A DNA stretch of 64,000 nucleotides from an uncultured Tateyamaria sp. (GCF_947494755.1 NZ_CANLVZ010000001.1:310001-374000), one strand, 5' to 3'; numbered from the stretch's first letter, positions 19,185 to 27,542 are shown. Notes: generated by a model from the sequence alone, not told the origin. A program made the numbers and translations.

Positions 19185-19261
19185 ACTGCTCGATAGGTTT
19201 CTTGCCTGTATGAAACCTGCCTCAATAACTTAACGCCAGCTTCGTGCTGGCGTTTTTTTTT
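19185..19261 (+). ncRNA. Candidate small RNA of about 77 nt with two stem-loops and an intrinsic terminator
   Basis: Between a good promoter (19149-19178) and a strong terminator. Stem 1: AGGTTTC (19195-19201), 10-base loop TTGCCTGTAT, GAAACCT (19212-19218), perfect. Single-stranded linker GCCTCAATAACTT. Stem 2: CGCCAGC (19234-19240), loop TTCGT, GCTGGCG (19246-19252), flanked by AA/TT that extend it, then nine Ts to 19261. The layout (5' hairpin, A/U-containing linker, terminator with long U-tail) is that of Hfq-dependent trans-acting sRNAs. No open reading frame fits. It could also be a leader/attenuator of bdhA (start 19352), but the terminator separates them by 90 bases. No known family recognised. 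Confidence 0.6.
19234..19261 (+). terminator. Strong rho-independent terminator
   Basis: CGCCAGC-TTCGT-GCTGGCG followed by TTTTTTTTT; the best intrinsic terminator in the window, forming the 3' end of the candidate sRNA. Confidence 0.88.
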
Positions 19262-19351
19262 GACCCCGAGCCATGCTGGACCATCCCGCCATTCCGCTTG
19301 TGGGCTCCCCGTGACATGCTGCGCGCAACAGTCGATTAGGAGAGCGGCACC

Positions 19352-20137
19352 ATGGCATTTGAAATCTCACTTGGCGGCAAAACAGCCGTCATCACGGGCT
19401 CCAATTCCGGGATCGGTCTGGGCATGGCGTGGGAACTGGCGCGGGCGGGGGCGGATGTGGTGCTGAACTCGTTCACCGACACTGAAGAGGACCACGCGCT
19501 GGCCCGCGACATCGCGGATGCGACCAGCACGAACACCCGCTACATCCAGGGCGACATGTCCAAGGGCGATCAATGCCGTGCGCTGATCGATCAGGCGGGT
19601 GCCTGCGATATCCTGATCAACAACGCAGGCATCCAGCATGTGGCACCGATCCCCGAGTTTCCGGTCGACAAGTGGGATGCGATCCTCGCCATCAACCTCA
19701 GCTCGGCCTTTCACACGACCGCTGCCGCGCTGCCGATGATGCGCGCCGCCGGGTGGGGGCGGGTCATCAACATCTCTTCCGCGCACGGGCTGACGGCCTC
19801 GCCCTACAAGGCCGCCTATATCGCGGCCAAGCATGGCATTGTCGGGCTGACCAAGACCACCGCGCTTGAAACCGCCGAAGAGCCGATCACCGCCAACGCT
19901 ATCTGTCCAGGCTACGTGCTGACGCCCATCGTGGAAAAGCAGATCCCCGACACGATGCGCGAGTACGACATGAGCCGCGAAGAGGTGATCCAGAACGTCA
20001 TGCTGAAACGTCAGCCGTCCAAGGAATTCGCGACGACCGAACAGATGGGCGGCACCGCCGTGTTCCTGTGCTCAAGCGCTGCCGATCAGATCACCGGGAC
20101 GACGATCAGCGTGGATGGGGGATGGACGGCGCTGTGA
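19352..20137 (+). CDS. bdhA: D-3-hydroxybutyrate dehydrogenase
   Basis: 261 residues, short-chain dehydrogenase. TGSNSGIGLGMA cofactor loop, NNAGIQHVAPIPEFP, INISSAHGLTASPYKAAYIAAKHG with catalytic Ser, Tyr and Lys, and a C-terminal DGGWTAL, all matching the BDH subgroup rather than acetoacetyl-CoA reductase. Oxidises (R)-3-hydroxybutyrate to acetoacetate in polyhydroxybutyrate and ketone-body use; cytosolic. Start ATG has AGGAGAG 7-8 bases upstream. Ends near a small hairpin facing the DUF502 gene. Confidence 0.93.
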   Translation: MAFEISLGGKTAVITGSNSGIGLGMAWELARAGADVVLNSFTDTEEDHALARDIADATSTNTRYIQGDMSKGDQCRALIDQAGACDILINNAGIQHVAPIPEFPVDKWDAILAINLSSAFHTTAAALPMMRAAGWGRVINISSAHGLTASPYKAAYIAAKHGIVGLTKTTALETAEEPITANAICPGYVLTPIVEKQIPDTMREYDMSREEVIQNVMLKRQPSKEFATTEQMGGTAVFLCSSAADQITGTTISVDGGWTAL

Positions 20138-20144
20138 TGCACCG

Positions 20145-20163
20145 GGTCTGAGCCTCTCGGACC
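20145..20163. terminator. Hairpin between convergent bdhA and DUF502 genes
   Basis: GGTCTGA, loop GCCTC, TCGGACC (one wobble pair). No T-run; role inferred from its place between two stops. Confidence 0.35.
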
Positions 20164-20182
20164 TGCGGCTCCTGTACCAATG

Positions 20183-20926
20183 TCACTCAGGCGGTAACGT
20201 CGGATCCTTGCCATTGGGGTAAACCAGCCCTGCCGAAATCACCAGTTTCGCCGCATCCTCGACCGTCATGTCGAGTTCAATGATGTCCTCAGCCGGAAAG
20301 AACAACAGAAAGCCCGAGGTCGGATTGGGCGTAGTGGGCACAAAGATGCTCAGCAACTCGCCGCCATTGCCTGCGCGTTCACTGACCTCGCCCTTGGCGG
20401 TGGTCGAAATGAAGCCGATCGCCCAGATGCCGCGGCGCGGGTATTCGATCAGGCACGCCTTTTCGAACGAGCGTTCGGATTGGGCGAATACCGTCTCGGA
20501 AATCTGCTTGATCCCAGAATAGATCGAGCGGACGACGGGCGTGCGCTCCACCAGACTTTCAGCATAACGGATGAGCGAGCGGCCGATATAGCCCTTGGCG
20601 ATCCATCCGATAAAGATGGTGAAGGTCAGGAAGACGATCACACCGACGCCGCGCACGTTCACGCGAATCCAGTCGGGGTTTTCGATCCGCACCCCGTTGG
20701 CTTCGATAAAGCGCGGGTTGCCCAGCCAATAGTTCACAAGCGCATCGGGTTGCCATGCACCCGGCACCAGCGGCCAGACGAACCCGTCAATCCACCCGAT
20801 CACCGTCCAGATCAGCCAGATCGTCAGCCCCACAGGTGCGATGACCACCAACCCTGTCAGGAACGAGGCCCGCAGTCGCGAAAACAGGCCGGGACGGCGG
20901 GGTTCTGGGTCGAAGGGGGTGTTCAT
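20183..20926 (-). CDS. DUF502-family membrane protein
   Basis: 247 residues. Begins with a short cytoplasmic part, then helix SFLTGLVVIAPVGLTIWLIWTVIGWIDGFVWP, a loop, helix VNVRGVGVIVFLTFTIFIGWIAKGYIGRSLI, and a C-terminal domain with VRSIYSGIKQISETVF and VFVPTTPNPTSGFLLFFP-like text (IFVPTTPNPTSGFLLFF). The PTTPNPTSG motif and two-helix N terminus are DUF502 hallmarks. Function unknown; plant homologues (LCV-like) have been tied to membrane or ethylene responses, which does not transfer. Stands alone. Confidence 0.87.
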   Translation of the reverse strand: MNTPFDPEPRRPGLFSRLRASFLTGLVVIAPVGLTIWLIWTVIGWIDGFVWPLVPGAWQPDALVNYWLGNPRFIEANGVRIENPDWIRVNVRGVGVIVFLTFTIFIGWIAKGYIGRSLIRYAESLVERTPVVRSIYSGIKQISETVFAQSERSFEKACLIEYPRRGIWAIGFISTTAKGEVSERAGNGGELLSIFVPTTPNPTSGFLLFFPAEDIIELDMTVEDAAKLVISAGLVYPNGKDPTLPPE

Positions 20927-21011
20927 ACAATTTCCGCGTTAAACTCTGGGGGATAGGTAGGCCAACGGGCCAGTCTCTACAATGGCTTGCGGCGGGGTTT
21001 GGGCATGGGCG

Positions 21012-21932
21012 TCAGGCGGACGGGGCCTGATCGCTCAAATGGGTGGCGATTGCGGCGGCCAGCCGGGCGTTGTTGCGCACCAGCGCGATGTTGGCCGTTA
21101 GCGAGGCCCCCTCGGTCAGCTCGAAGATGCGTTGCAGCAGGTAGGGGGTGACGCCCTTGCCGGTGATCCCGTGGGTCTGGGCGTCCTTGGTCGCAGTGGC
21201 GATGATGGGGGCTAGCACATCGCGCGCGATTTCGGCCTCAGCCGGAATGGGGTTGGCAACGAGCTGTCCGCCCGGAATGCCAAGGGCCGCGCGTTGCACA
21301 TGGGCCGCCGCGATTGTGGCCGGATCATCCATGCGCAGCGGTGCCATTATCCCCGCGCTGCGCGACCAGAAGGCGGGCATGTGGTCCTGCCCATAGGCAA
21401 TGACGGGCACGCCTTGCGTTTCCAGCACCTCAAGCGTTTTGGGGATGTCGAGGATCGCTTTGGCCCCTGCGGCCACCACCGTCACCGGCGTTTGGGCCAG
21501 TTCCATCAGATCGGCGGAAATGTCGAACGACCCCTCGGCCCCCTTATGCACGCCGCCGATGCCGCCGGTCGCAAAGACTTTGATGCCTGCCAGATGTGCG
21601 GCGATCATGGTGGCGGCCACAGTCGTCGCGCCAGTGCCACCGCTTGCCATGCAGGCGGCCATGTCGGCCCGGCTGAGCTTGGCGACATTGCGCGCTTGCG
21701 CCAACGCCTCAAGCTGGTCATCGGTCAGCCCCACATGCAGCGTGCCCTCAATCACCGCCATCGTGGCAGGCTCGGCCCCTGCGGCGCGGATATCTGCCTC
21801 GACCTGTCGCGCGACCTCAAGGTTTTGCGGATAGGGCATACCGTGGGTGATGATCGTGCTTTCGAGCGCCACAACGGGCGTGCCGGCCTCGAGGGCCGCA
21901 GCGACAGATGGGGAGGGGGCAAACTGGCTCAT
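21012..21932 (-). CDS. psuG: Pseudouridine-5'-phosphate glycosidase
   Basis: 306 residues. VALESTIITHGMPYPQNLEVA at the start, MASGGTGATTVAATMIAAHLAGIKVFATGGIGGVHKGAEGSFDISADL in the middle and AAGAKAILDIPKTLEVLETQGVPVIAYG later are the PsuG (IndA) fingerprints; the Lys in AILDIPK is the expected Schiff-base residue. Splits pseudouridine 5'-phosphate into ribose 5-phosphate and uracil. The start overlaps the end of the kinase gene by 4 bases (ATGA), so kinase then glycosidase form one coupled unit. Confidence 0.96.
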   Translation of the reverse strand: MSQFAPSPSVAAALEAGTPVVALESTIITHGMPYPQNLEVARQVEADIRAAGAEPATMAVIEGTLHVGLTDDQLEALAQARNVAKLSRADMAACMASGGTGATTVAATMIAAHLAGIKVFATGGIGGVHKGAEGSFDISADLMELAQTPVTVVAAGAKAILDIPKTLEVLETQGVPVIAYGQDHMPAFWSRSAGIMAPLRMDDPATIAAAHVQRAALGIPGGQLVANPIPAEAEIARDVLAPIIATATKDAQTHGITGKGVTPYLLQRIFELTEGASLTANIALVRNNARLAAAIATHLSDQAPSA

Positions 21933-22822
21933 CCGGGGGTCTTTCCTGAAACATAGATTGCGGCGGCGGTCAGGGCATCCGACAGGGCCGTTTCACGGTC
22001 CGCGCCGCGCCCTTCGGCGGCGATGTGGGCCGCCATGAATGTGTCACCCGCACCCGTGACACGCGTAACAAGCACCTGAGGCGGGGTGTGGGTGATCAGC
22101 CCATCCTTAGTCCCTTCGGCGGCCATATCGCCCCCATCGGTGACAAGCACACGGTCCGCGCCACGCTCGATCAGCCCATGGGCTGCATCCGGGGCGCTGT
22201 CAAAGGCGCGCTGGCACAGCAATCCGGCCTCTTCGAGGTTCACATAGAGCGTCCCGCGGCTTTCGTTCAGAAACGGGGCCAGGCGCTCTGCCTTGCCGGG
22301 CGAGGCGGGGGCGACGCGCAAGTCGGCCTGCGCCAGAACCGGGCTGGTCGCAATCTCTCGCAGCAGCTCGAGCGTGAGGTTGCCGTCAAGCGCGACGAGG
22401 CCGGGGTAGGGATCATCGGTGGTTGCCAGCGTGCCATCTGTGAGCGGGCGCAGGATCTTGGCACCGGCGGTTTCCAGCGAATGCGCATCGGCAATGGCGG
22501 CAATCAGCCCATTCGCGCCTTCGACGGCCATATAGCGGTCGGTTGGCAGATCTTCGGAGCGGTAGACGGTATCGGTGATCAGCCCGCGCGCGGCACAGGC
22601 GGCGATCAGTTCGTCCCCTTCGGCATCGCGCCCGATGGCGGTCAACAAGGCGGGGGTCAAACCAAAGCGGGCCAGCGTCATCGCGATGTTCAGGGCCACC
22701 CCACCGGGCAGGCGCGTGATATGCCCCGGCACGTCGGACCCCTGCCGCATCGCGCGCGACGACCGCCCGATCACGTCCCACAGGACCGATCCAATACACA
22801 AGATGTCAGGACTGGCGTTCAT
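21929..22822 (-). CDS. psuK: PfkB-family sugar kinase, pseudouridine kinase
   Basis: 297 residues from the ATG at 22822 (MNASPDILCIGSVLWDVIGR). PfkB features: N-terminal GSVLWDV, glycine-rich LPGGVALNIAMTLARFG, and the C-terminal RVTGAGDTFMAAHIA with catalytic Asp. Overlap with psuG makes pseudouridine the likely substrate: kinase plus glycosidase convert pseudouridine from RNA turnover to uracil and ribose 5-phosphate. A longer start at 22858 lacks support. Follows the DUF4198 gene by 39 bases and may share its transcript. No dedicated transporter nearby. Confidence 0.92.
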   Translation of the reverse strand: MNASPDILCIGSVLWDVIGRSSRAMRQGSDVPGHITRLPGGVALNIAMTLARFGLTPALLTAIGRDAEGDELIAACAARGLITDTVYRSEDLPTDRYMAVEGANGLIAAIADAHSLETAGAKILRPLTDGTLATTDDPYPGLVALDGNLTLELLREIATSPVLAQADLRVAPASPGKAERLAPFLNESRGTLYVNLEEAGLLCQRAFDSAPDAAHGLIERGADRVLVTDGGDMAAEGTKDGLITHTPPQVLVTRVTGAGDTFMAAHIAAEGRGADRETALSDALTAAAIYVSGKTPG

Positions 22823-22861
22823 GGGCCTTGTTGTGACGGGGCGGGGGCCAAGGTGCAAGGC

Positions 22862-23665
22862 TTAGGGGGCAGGAACCCCAAAGGTCAGCGCGGCCCAGAA
22901 CGTGTCCCACACGGCTTCTTCGCTGTCAGAGATCGGCGCGATCACCACCGCATCGAACAGATAGTCATATCCGGGGCTGACGGGGATGCGGGCAATGCCG
23001 GCTTCATCCGTGCGGTGCAGGGTGATGGCGACCGTCTCATCCGGGGCGCGGGCAAACACCTCGACCTGTGCGTCAGCGCGCGGGTCGCCCTGATAGAGAA
23101 CCTGCACCTGCATGGCGCCGTCAAAGTCGTCCGCATAGGGGTTCGTGATCGCCACAAACTCGGTCTTGAGGCCAAGCGCGCGGTCCATACCAAGCGCCTC
23201 GCCAACGCCGACCAACGCCTTGGCGTGGCGGGTGTAGCGTTCCTTGAACGGCGGTTCGGGAAAGCCGTTTTCGGCGTGACGCGCCTTGATGTTGGCGAAG
23301 TCCTTATGATCCGCGAATTTCTGGAACTTGGCCCACTCTTTATAGGTGACAAAGGACGGCGTTGTTTCATGTACCACCACCGCAAGGCCATCGAGCGGAG
23401 CGGGCACATCGAGGGCAGGGCGGTCGCCCATGCGCCCCTCGACCGGGCGAACGGTATCGCCTACGACCACGTCAAAGCGGGTAAAGTTGCGCGGAAAATA
23501 GGACAGGGACGTGCCGACAAACTCCTGCCCGTTTTTGAGGTCTGCCACAATTTTTCCCGCTGACGAGACTTGATAGGCTTGCGGTTCAATCCAGAACTCA
23601 TGAGCGGTTGCAACGCTCGCGCAAATCGCGCACCAAAGCGCGAGGATAAAACGGGGCAGAGTCAT
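22862..23665 (-). CDS. DUF4198-family secreted protein (NikM-like)
   Basis: 267 residues. Signal peptide MTLPRFILALWCAICASVATA then HEFWIEPQAYQV, the His-rich mature N terminus typical of DUF4198. Further: GTSLSYFPRNFTRFDVVVGD, a long middle, and a C-terminal IPVSPGYDYLFDAVVIAP beta region. Members occur with nickel/cobalt uptake systems and are thought to bind metal in the periplasm. Ribosome site AGAGGTG is 6 bases upstream of the ATG, inside the coding region of the divergent HupE gene. The start codon shares CATG with that gene's start. A metal role is inference from family and partner. Confidence 0.8.
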   Translation of the reverse strand: MTLPRFILALWCAICASVATAHEFWIEPQAYQVSSAGKIVADLKNGQEFVGTSLSYFPRNFTRFDVVVGDTVRPVEGRMGDRPALDVPAPLDGLAVVVHETTPSFVTYKEWAKFQKFADHKDFANIKARHAENGFPEPPFKERYTRHAKALVGVGEALGMDRALGLKTEFVAITNPYADDFDGAMQVQVLYQGDPRADAQVEVFARAPDETVAITLHRTDEAGIARIPVSPGYDYLFDAVVIAPISDSEEAVWDTFWAALTFGVPAP

Positions 23666-24854
23666 GGAAAACACCTCTTTCATTCGACTGCACAAGCTGC
23701 GGCATTGGGCGGCGATGTCAAGCATCTGGCTTGTGCTTTCGGCAGGCGCTGCACTGGCCCACGAGGTCGTGCCCACGATTGCGGATATCACAGTCGCGGA
23801 TGGTGCGGTTAGCATCGAGATGCGCGTAAACGTCGAGGCGCAACTGTCGGGCATTGATCTGGATGAGATCGAGGATACCGACAATGCCGACAACCCATCT
23901 GCCTATGATGACTTGCGGGCGCTGAGCACGGAAGAGTTGGCCACGCGTCTGGACGATCTGGTGGCCACATGGAACGCACTGCCTTTGGTGCGTGTGGATG
24001 GCGCGCCTGTGCCGCTCTCTTTGCAGGGTGCTGCCGTGCCTGTGGTGCCGGACCTCGAATTGCCACGCATATCGGAACTGAAATTGACAGGTGTTGTTGA
24101 TGCCGCCGCCAGTGTCGAGATCGCATGGCCGGACGGCGCGGGCGATCTGGTTCTGCGCCAGCAGGGGGTGAGCGAGCCTTACACGGGGATCATTCTGGGC
24201 GGTGATACCTCCGGGCCGATTACCGTTGCAGGGGGCGATGTGGCCGGTGGCTGGGCCACCTTCGCAGATTACGTCCCCGTCGGTTTTGATCACATCCTGC
24301 CCAAGGGCCTGGATCACATTCTATTTGTTTTGGGGCTGTTCTTTCTCTCCACGCAGTTGGGCCCGCTCTTGTGGCAGGTCAGTGCCTTCACGCTGGCTCA
24401 TACCGTTACCTTGGCCCTTGGCGCGTTGGGTCTGGTGAACGTGCCCGGCAGCATTGTCGAGCCGTTGATTGCGGCCTCGATTGTCTATGTCGCGATTGAG
24501 AACATCTTTGCCCGTGGGTTGAACAAATGGCGCACGCTGATCGTGTTCGGCTTTGGGCTGTTGCACGGGTTGGGTTTTGCATCCGTGTTGGGGGAGTTCG
24601 GGCTGCCCGAGGCGCAGTTCATCCCGGCCCTGATCGGCTTCAACGTCGGTGTCGAGTTGGGGCAGCTGACGGTCATCGCGATGGCCGCGATTGCGCTGTG
24701 GCTTGGCTGTCAGGCCGCCGCGCGCGCCAAGTTCGAAGGGGTGCAGGAGCTGGTGGCGGAGTACCCCGTCATGTTCCGCGCCTGGTCGGTGACAGGGTCG
24801 CTGATCATTGCGGTTATCGCGATCTATTGGGTGGTCGAGCGGACGCTACTTTAA
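23664..24854 (+). CDS. HupE/UreJ-family membrane protein with secreted N-terminal domain
   Basis: 396 residues. Residues 1-33 look like a signal peptide with a basic start (FIRLHKLRHW) and hydrophobic SIWLVLSAGAALA before HEV. About 180 residues of beta-rich extracytoplasmic domain follow, then the HupE/UreJ part with FDHILPKGLDHILFVLGLFFLSTQ (metal-binding His/Asp pairs on the first helix), LAHTVTLALGALGLVNVPGSIVEPLIAASIVYVAIENIF, VFGFGLLHGLGFAS and VGVELGQLTVIA. HupE/UreJ proteins are nickel or cobalt permeases. Start supported by GGGGCAGAG upstream; ATG at 23715 is an alternative without the basic n-region. Convergent 9-base overlap with the ThiE-like gene. Confidence 0.85.
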   Translation: MENTSFIRLHKLRHWAAMSSIWLVLSAGAALAHEVVPTIADITVADGAVSIEMRVNVEAQLSGIDLDEIEDTDNADNPSAYDDLRALSTEELATRLDDLVATWNALPLVRVDGAPVPLSLQGAAVPVVPDLELPRISELKLTGVVDAAASVEIAWPDGAGDLVLRQQGVSEPYTGIILGGDTSGPITVAGGDVAGGWATFADYVPVGFDHILPKGLDHILFVLGLFFLSTQLGPLLWQVSAFTLAHTVTLALGALGLVNVPGSIVEPLIAASIVYVAIENIFARGLNKWRTLIVFGFGLLHGLGFASVLGEFGLPEAQFIPALIGFNVGVELGQLTVIAMAAIALWLGCQAAARAKFEGVQELVAEYPVMFRAWSVTGSLIIAVIAIYWVVERTLL

Positions 24855-25472
24855 CGCCGCCGTTAGGGTGGTCAGGGCCGCTGCGGGATCGTCTGCGGCC
24901 CAGATTTCCTCTCCGATTCCGAAAAAGTCTGTCATGGGGGCCAGGCGGGCGATGCTGTGTGCCGTCAGCCCCCCTTCGGCAACACAAGGCACTTCGATCA
25001 TTTCGGACCACCATTGGAACAGATCATCGGGGGCTGTGGCCTCATCCGCGATGCCGCTAATGGGCCCGAACGATATGTAGTCCGCACCGGCTTCGCCTGC
25101 TGACATGCCCGCATGGCGCGAGGTGCCGCAATTGCTGCCCACGATGGCGTCCGGCCCAAGTGTCTTGCGCGCGTCGCGTACCGATTTGGCCGCATCCATG
25201 AGGTGTACGCCGTCGAGCCCCAACCGTTCGGCCAGCGAGACGTGGTCTGTCAGCACAATCGCCACGTCCCGCGCATGGGCCACCTCACGGCAGGCATCGG
25301 CGGCGCGCGCGATGGTGTCTTCATCGCGGGTGGCGAGGGTCAGCCGGATACAGGCGACGGCGTGGGCATCCAGCACGCGTCCCAATTGATCGGGAAAGCG
25401 CGACAGCTCGATCACATGCGGGCTCAGCAGATAGAGTTGGGGCTGTTCGGGGGGCTGCTCTGTCTCGGTCAT
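24846..25472 (-). CDS. ThiE-like (thiamine-phosphate synthase superfamily) protein with divergent active site
   Basis: 208 residues, TIM-barrel fold. N-terminal QLYLLSP, central GLDGVHLMDA, GSNCGTSRHAGMSAGEAGADYISFGPI and C-terminal EGGLTAHSIARLAPM follow the ThiE/TenI scheme. Departures from ThiE: NDR becomes TDH, HLGQ becomes HLMD, and the phosphate loop GPVF-T-TK is replaced by GPISGIADEATA, so pyrophosphate handling is doubtful. It may be a diverged synthase or a TenI-like non-catalytic protein. No other thiamine gene nearby. Stop overlaps the convergent HupE gene by 9 bases. Confidence 0.72.
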   Translation of the reverse strand: MTETEQPPEQPQLYLLSPHVIELSRFPDQLGRVLDAHAVACIRLTLATRDEDTIARAADACREVAHARDVAIVLTDHVSLAERLGLDGVHLMDAAKSVRDARKTLGPDAIVGSNCGTSRHAGMSAGEAGADYISFGPISGIADEATAPDDLFQWWSEMIEVPCVAEGGLTAHSIARLAPMTDFFGIGEEIWAADDPAAALTTLTAALK

Positions 25473-25530
25473 GGCGCATCCTTTGTGTTGGTCGTGGCTC
25501 TAGCGGATGTTGGGGCGGAAAGACAACTTT

Positions 25531-25569
25531 TATGCCTCCGGCGGGCATATTTTTCAGAACAATGAAGGG
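25531..25569. repeat. Dispersed intergenic repeat (copy c)
   Basis: ATGCC-TCCGGCG-GGCAT hairpin, then ATTTTTCAGAACAATGAAGGG. Same core as the copies at 2463, 6751 and 38555. Lies in the divergent gap between the ThiE-like gene and trmJ. Confidence 0.6.
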
Positions 25570-25606
25570 ATTGGCCTTTGCGGATAGGATCGGGTAGACG
25601 CCGCTC

Positions 25607-26335
25607 ATGACACCGACATTTGTTCTGACACGGCCCCAGATGGGCGAGAATATCGGCATGGCCGCGCGTGCGATGCTGAACTTTGGCGTGGACCGGATGC
25701 GCCTTGTCGATCCGCGCGATGGCTGGCCCAATCAGGCGGCTGTTGCGCTGGCCAGCGGGGCGGGCCGCGTGCTGGACGGCGCGACCGTGCACGCCGATCT
25801 GGCCGGGGCGCTGGCCGATTGCACCTATGTATATGCCACCACCGCGCGCCAGCGTGATTTGACCAAGGATGTGTTCAGTCCGGAGGCGGCGATGAAGGAT
25901 GCCACCGCCCGGATCGCTGCCGGAGGTCATGTGGCGGTCATGTTCGGCCCCGAACGCGCAGGCCTTGAGAATGAGGACATCGCGCAGGCCAATGCACTGA
26001 TTTCGGTGCCGGTGAACCCCGAGTTTCCCTCGCTCAACCTTGCCCAATGCGTACTGCTTGTGGGCTATGAGTGGATGCGGGTGTCGGGCGAGGTCACCGC
26101 GCAAACCACTGAACTCGCAGGTGGCCAATGGGCCAGCCAGGACGAGGTGCATCACCTGTCGCGCCATTTCGAGGAGCGGCTGGACGAGGCGGGATTCTTC
26201 TTTCCCGAGCACAAGGCCGAGTCCATGCGCCTGAACCTGCGCAATATGTGGAGCCGGATGCCGCTGACCCGCGCGGATGTGCAGACCCTGCACGGCATGC
26301 TGCGTCAGATGGTCCGGTGGGCGACGCGGCGGTGA
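25607..26335 (+). CDS. trmJ: tRNA/rRNA methyltransferase of the SPOUT TrmH/TrmJ family
   Basis: 242 residues. FVLTRPQMGENIGMAARAMLNFGVDRMRLVDPRDGWPN at the start, GPERAGLENEDI and VNPEFPSLNLAQCVLLVGYEW toward the middle form the SAM-binding trefoil knot; a helical C-terminal tail is present as in TrmJ. TrmJ 2'-O-methylates position 32 of several tRNAs. The length and tail favour TrmJ over TrmL/TrmH. Followed after 60 bases by ctaA in the same direction. Confidence 0.9.
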   Translation: MTPTFVLTRPQMGENIGMAARAMLNFGVDRMRLVDPRDGWPNQAAVALASGAGRVLDGATVHADLAGALADCTYVYATTARQRDLTKDVFSPEAAMKDATARIAAGGHVAVMFGPERAGLENEDIAQANALISVPVNPEFPSLNLAQCVLLVGYEWMRVSGEVTAQTTELAGGQWASQDEVHHLSRHFEERLDEAGFFFPEHKAESMRLNLRNMWSRMPLTRADVQTLHGMLRQMVRWATRR

Positions 26336-26395
26336 CGCTGGACCTATCCGGCGCGCGGGCCTAGGTTGCCCGGCGACGCGGACGACGAGGCAGAG

Positions 26396-27541
26396 ATGGC
26401 GAAGAAGCGCAGCATTTTCGAAGAGGTAGACAGCGCCGAAAAGCCGGTCGCACAGGCTGGCGCCATCGATGCAGGCCGGGGCGGGGCGCGCGGTGCGATC
26501 CGGGTGTGGCTGTGGATGTTGTTCACGCTGGTGGTCGCGATGATCGCCGTGGGCGGGCTGACCCGTTTGACCGACAGCGGGCTGTCGATCACCGAATGGC
26601 GCCCCTTCACCGGAGCGATCCCGCCGCTCAATGCCGCCGACTGGGCCAGTGAGTTTGCCAAATACCAAGCCATTGACGAGTTCCGCCTGCAAAACGCGTG
26701 GATGGAGCTGTCGGATTTCAAGGTTATCTACTGGTGGGAGTGGGGCCATCGCCAGTTGGGCCGGGTGATCGGTGTGGTCTGGGCGCTCGGGTTCCTATGG
26801 TTCCTGCTGCGCCGCCAAATCCCTGTGGGCTGGACATGGCCGCTCTTGGGACTTGGGCTGCTTGGGGGTCTGCAAGGCGCGATTGGGTGGTGGATGGTGT
26901 CGAGCGGCGTGACCTCGGGCGAAAGCGTGGTGGACGTGGCGAGCTATCGGCTTACCACACATCTGGGCCTCGCCTTTGTCATCCTCGGCTTCATCGCCTG
27001 GTATATCTATCACATGGGCCGGAGCGAGCGGGACCTGATGCAGGCGCGTCGGGCCCGCGAGACCAGGCTGTTCGGCATGTCCACGGGGCTGATGCACTTT
27101 GCCTTCCTGCAAATTCTGATCGGGGCGCTGGTGGCGGGGATCGACGCGGGTCGCACCTATACCGACTGGCCACTGATGGGCGGGCAGGTCTTTCCCGCGA
27201 CCGCCTTTGTGTTCGAGCCCTGGTGGCGCAACTTGTTTGAAAGCCCCGGTCTTGTGCAATTCGTACACCGGGTGTCGGGCTATCTGCTGTTTGCCTTTGC
27301 CGTCGTTGTCTGGCAGCGCGGGCGCAAATCGGCCCATGGGCGTACGCGATTTGCCTTCAACGCGGTGATGGCCGCGATGGCGGTGCAGATTGCAGTGGGC
27401 ATTGTGACCGTCCTTTATGGCGCACCATGGCAGATCGCGATTGTGCACCAGTTCCTTGCCGTGATCCTGTGGGCGCTGATCCTGCGCGCGCGCTTCCTGG
27501 CCGCCTATCCCATATCCACATCCATCCGAGGGAGTGTCTGA
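26396..27541 (+). CDS. ctaA: Heme A synthase (type 2)
   Basis: 381 residues from the ATG at 26396, with GACGAGG upstream; an in-frame TTG at 26366 precedes that site. Eight membrane spans. AVGGLTRLTDSGLSITEWRPFTGAIPPLN is the signature of the first repeat, HRQLGRVIGV and LTTHLGLAFVIL carry heme-ligating His residues, and FVHRVSGYLLFA plus VHQFLAVILWALILR those of the second repeat. Oxidises the C8 methyl of heme O to a formyl group for cytochrome oxidase, in the inner membrane. The stop is one base before the start of the M32 carboxypeptidase, suggesting coupling. Confidence 0.95.
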   Translation: MAKKRSIFEEVDSAEKPVAQAGAIDAGRGGARGAIRVWLWMLFTLVVAMIAVGGLTRLTDSGLSITEWRPFTGAIPPLNAADWASEFAKYQAIDEFRLQNAWMELSDFKVIYWWEWGHRQLGRVIGVVWALGFLWFLLRRQIPVGWTWPLLGLGLLGGLQGAIGWWMVSSGVTSGESVVDVASYRLTTHLGLAFVILGFIAWYIYHMGRSERDLMQARRARETRLFGMSTGLMHFAFLQILIGALVAGIDAGRTYTDWPLMGGQVFPATAFVFEPWWRNLFESPGLVQFVHRVSGYLLFAFAVVVWQRGRKSAHGRTRFAFNAVMAAMAVQIAVGIVTVLYGAPWQIAIVHQFLAVILWALILRARFLAAYPISTSIRGSV

Positions 27542-27542
27542 G

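Noticed and set aside
22025-23563. 512-codon open frame opposite psuK and the DUF4198 gene
   Set aside because: Spans two good genes on the other strand and lacks motifs or a ribosome site.
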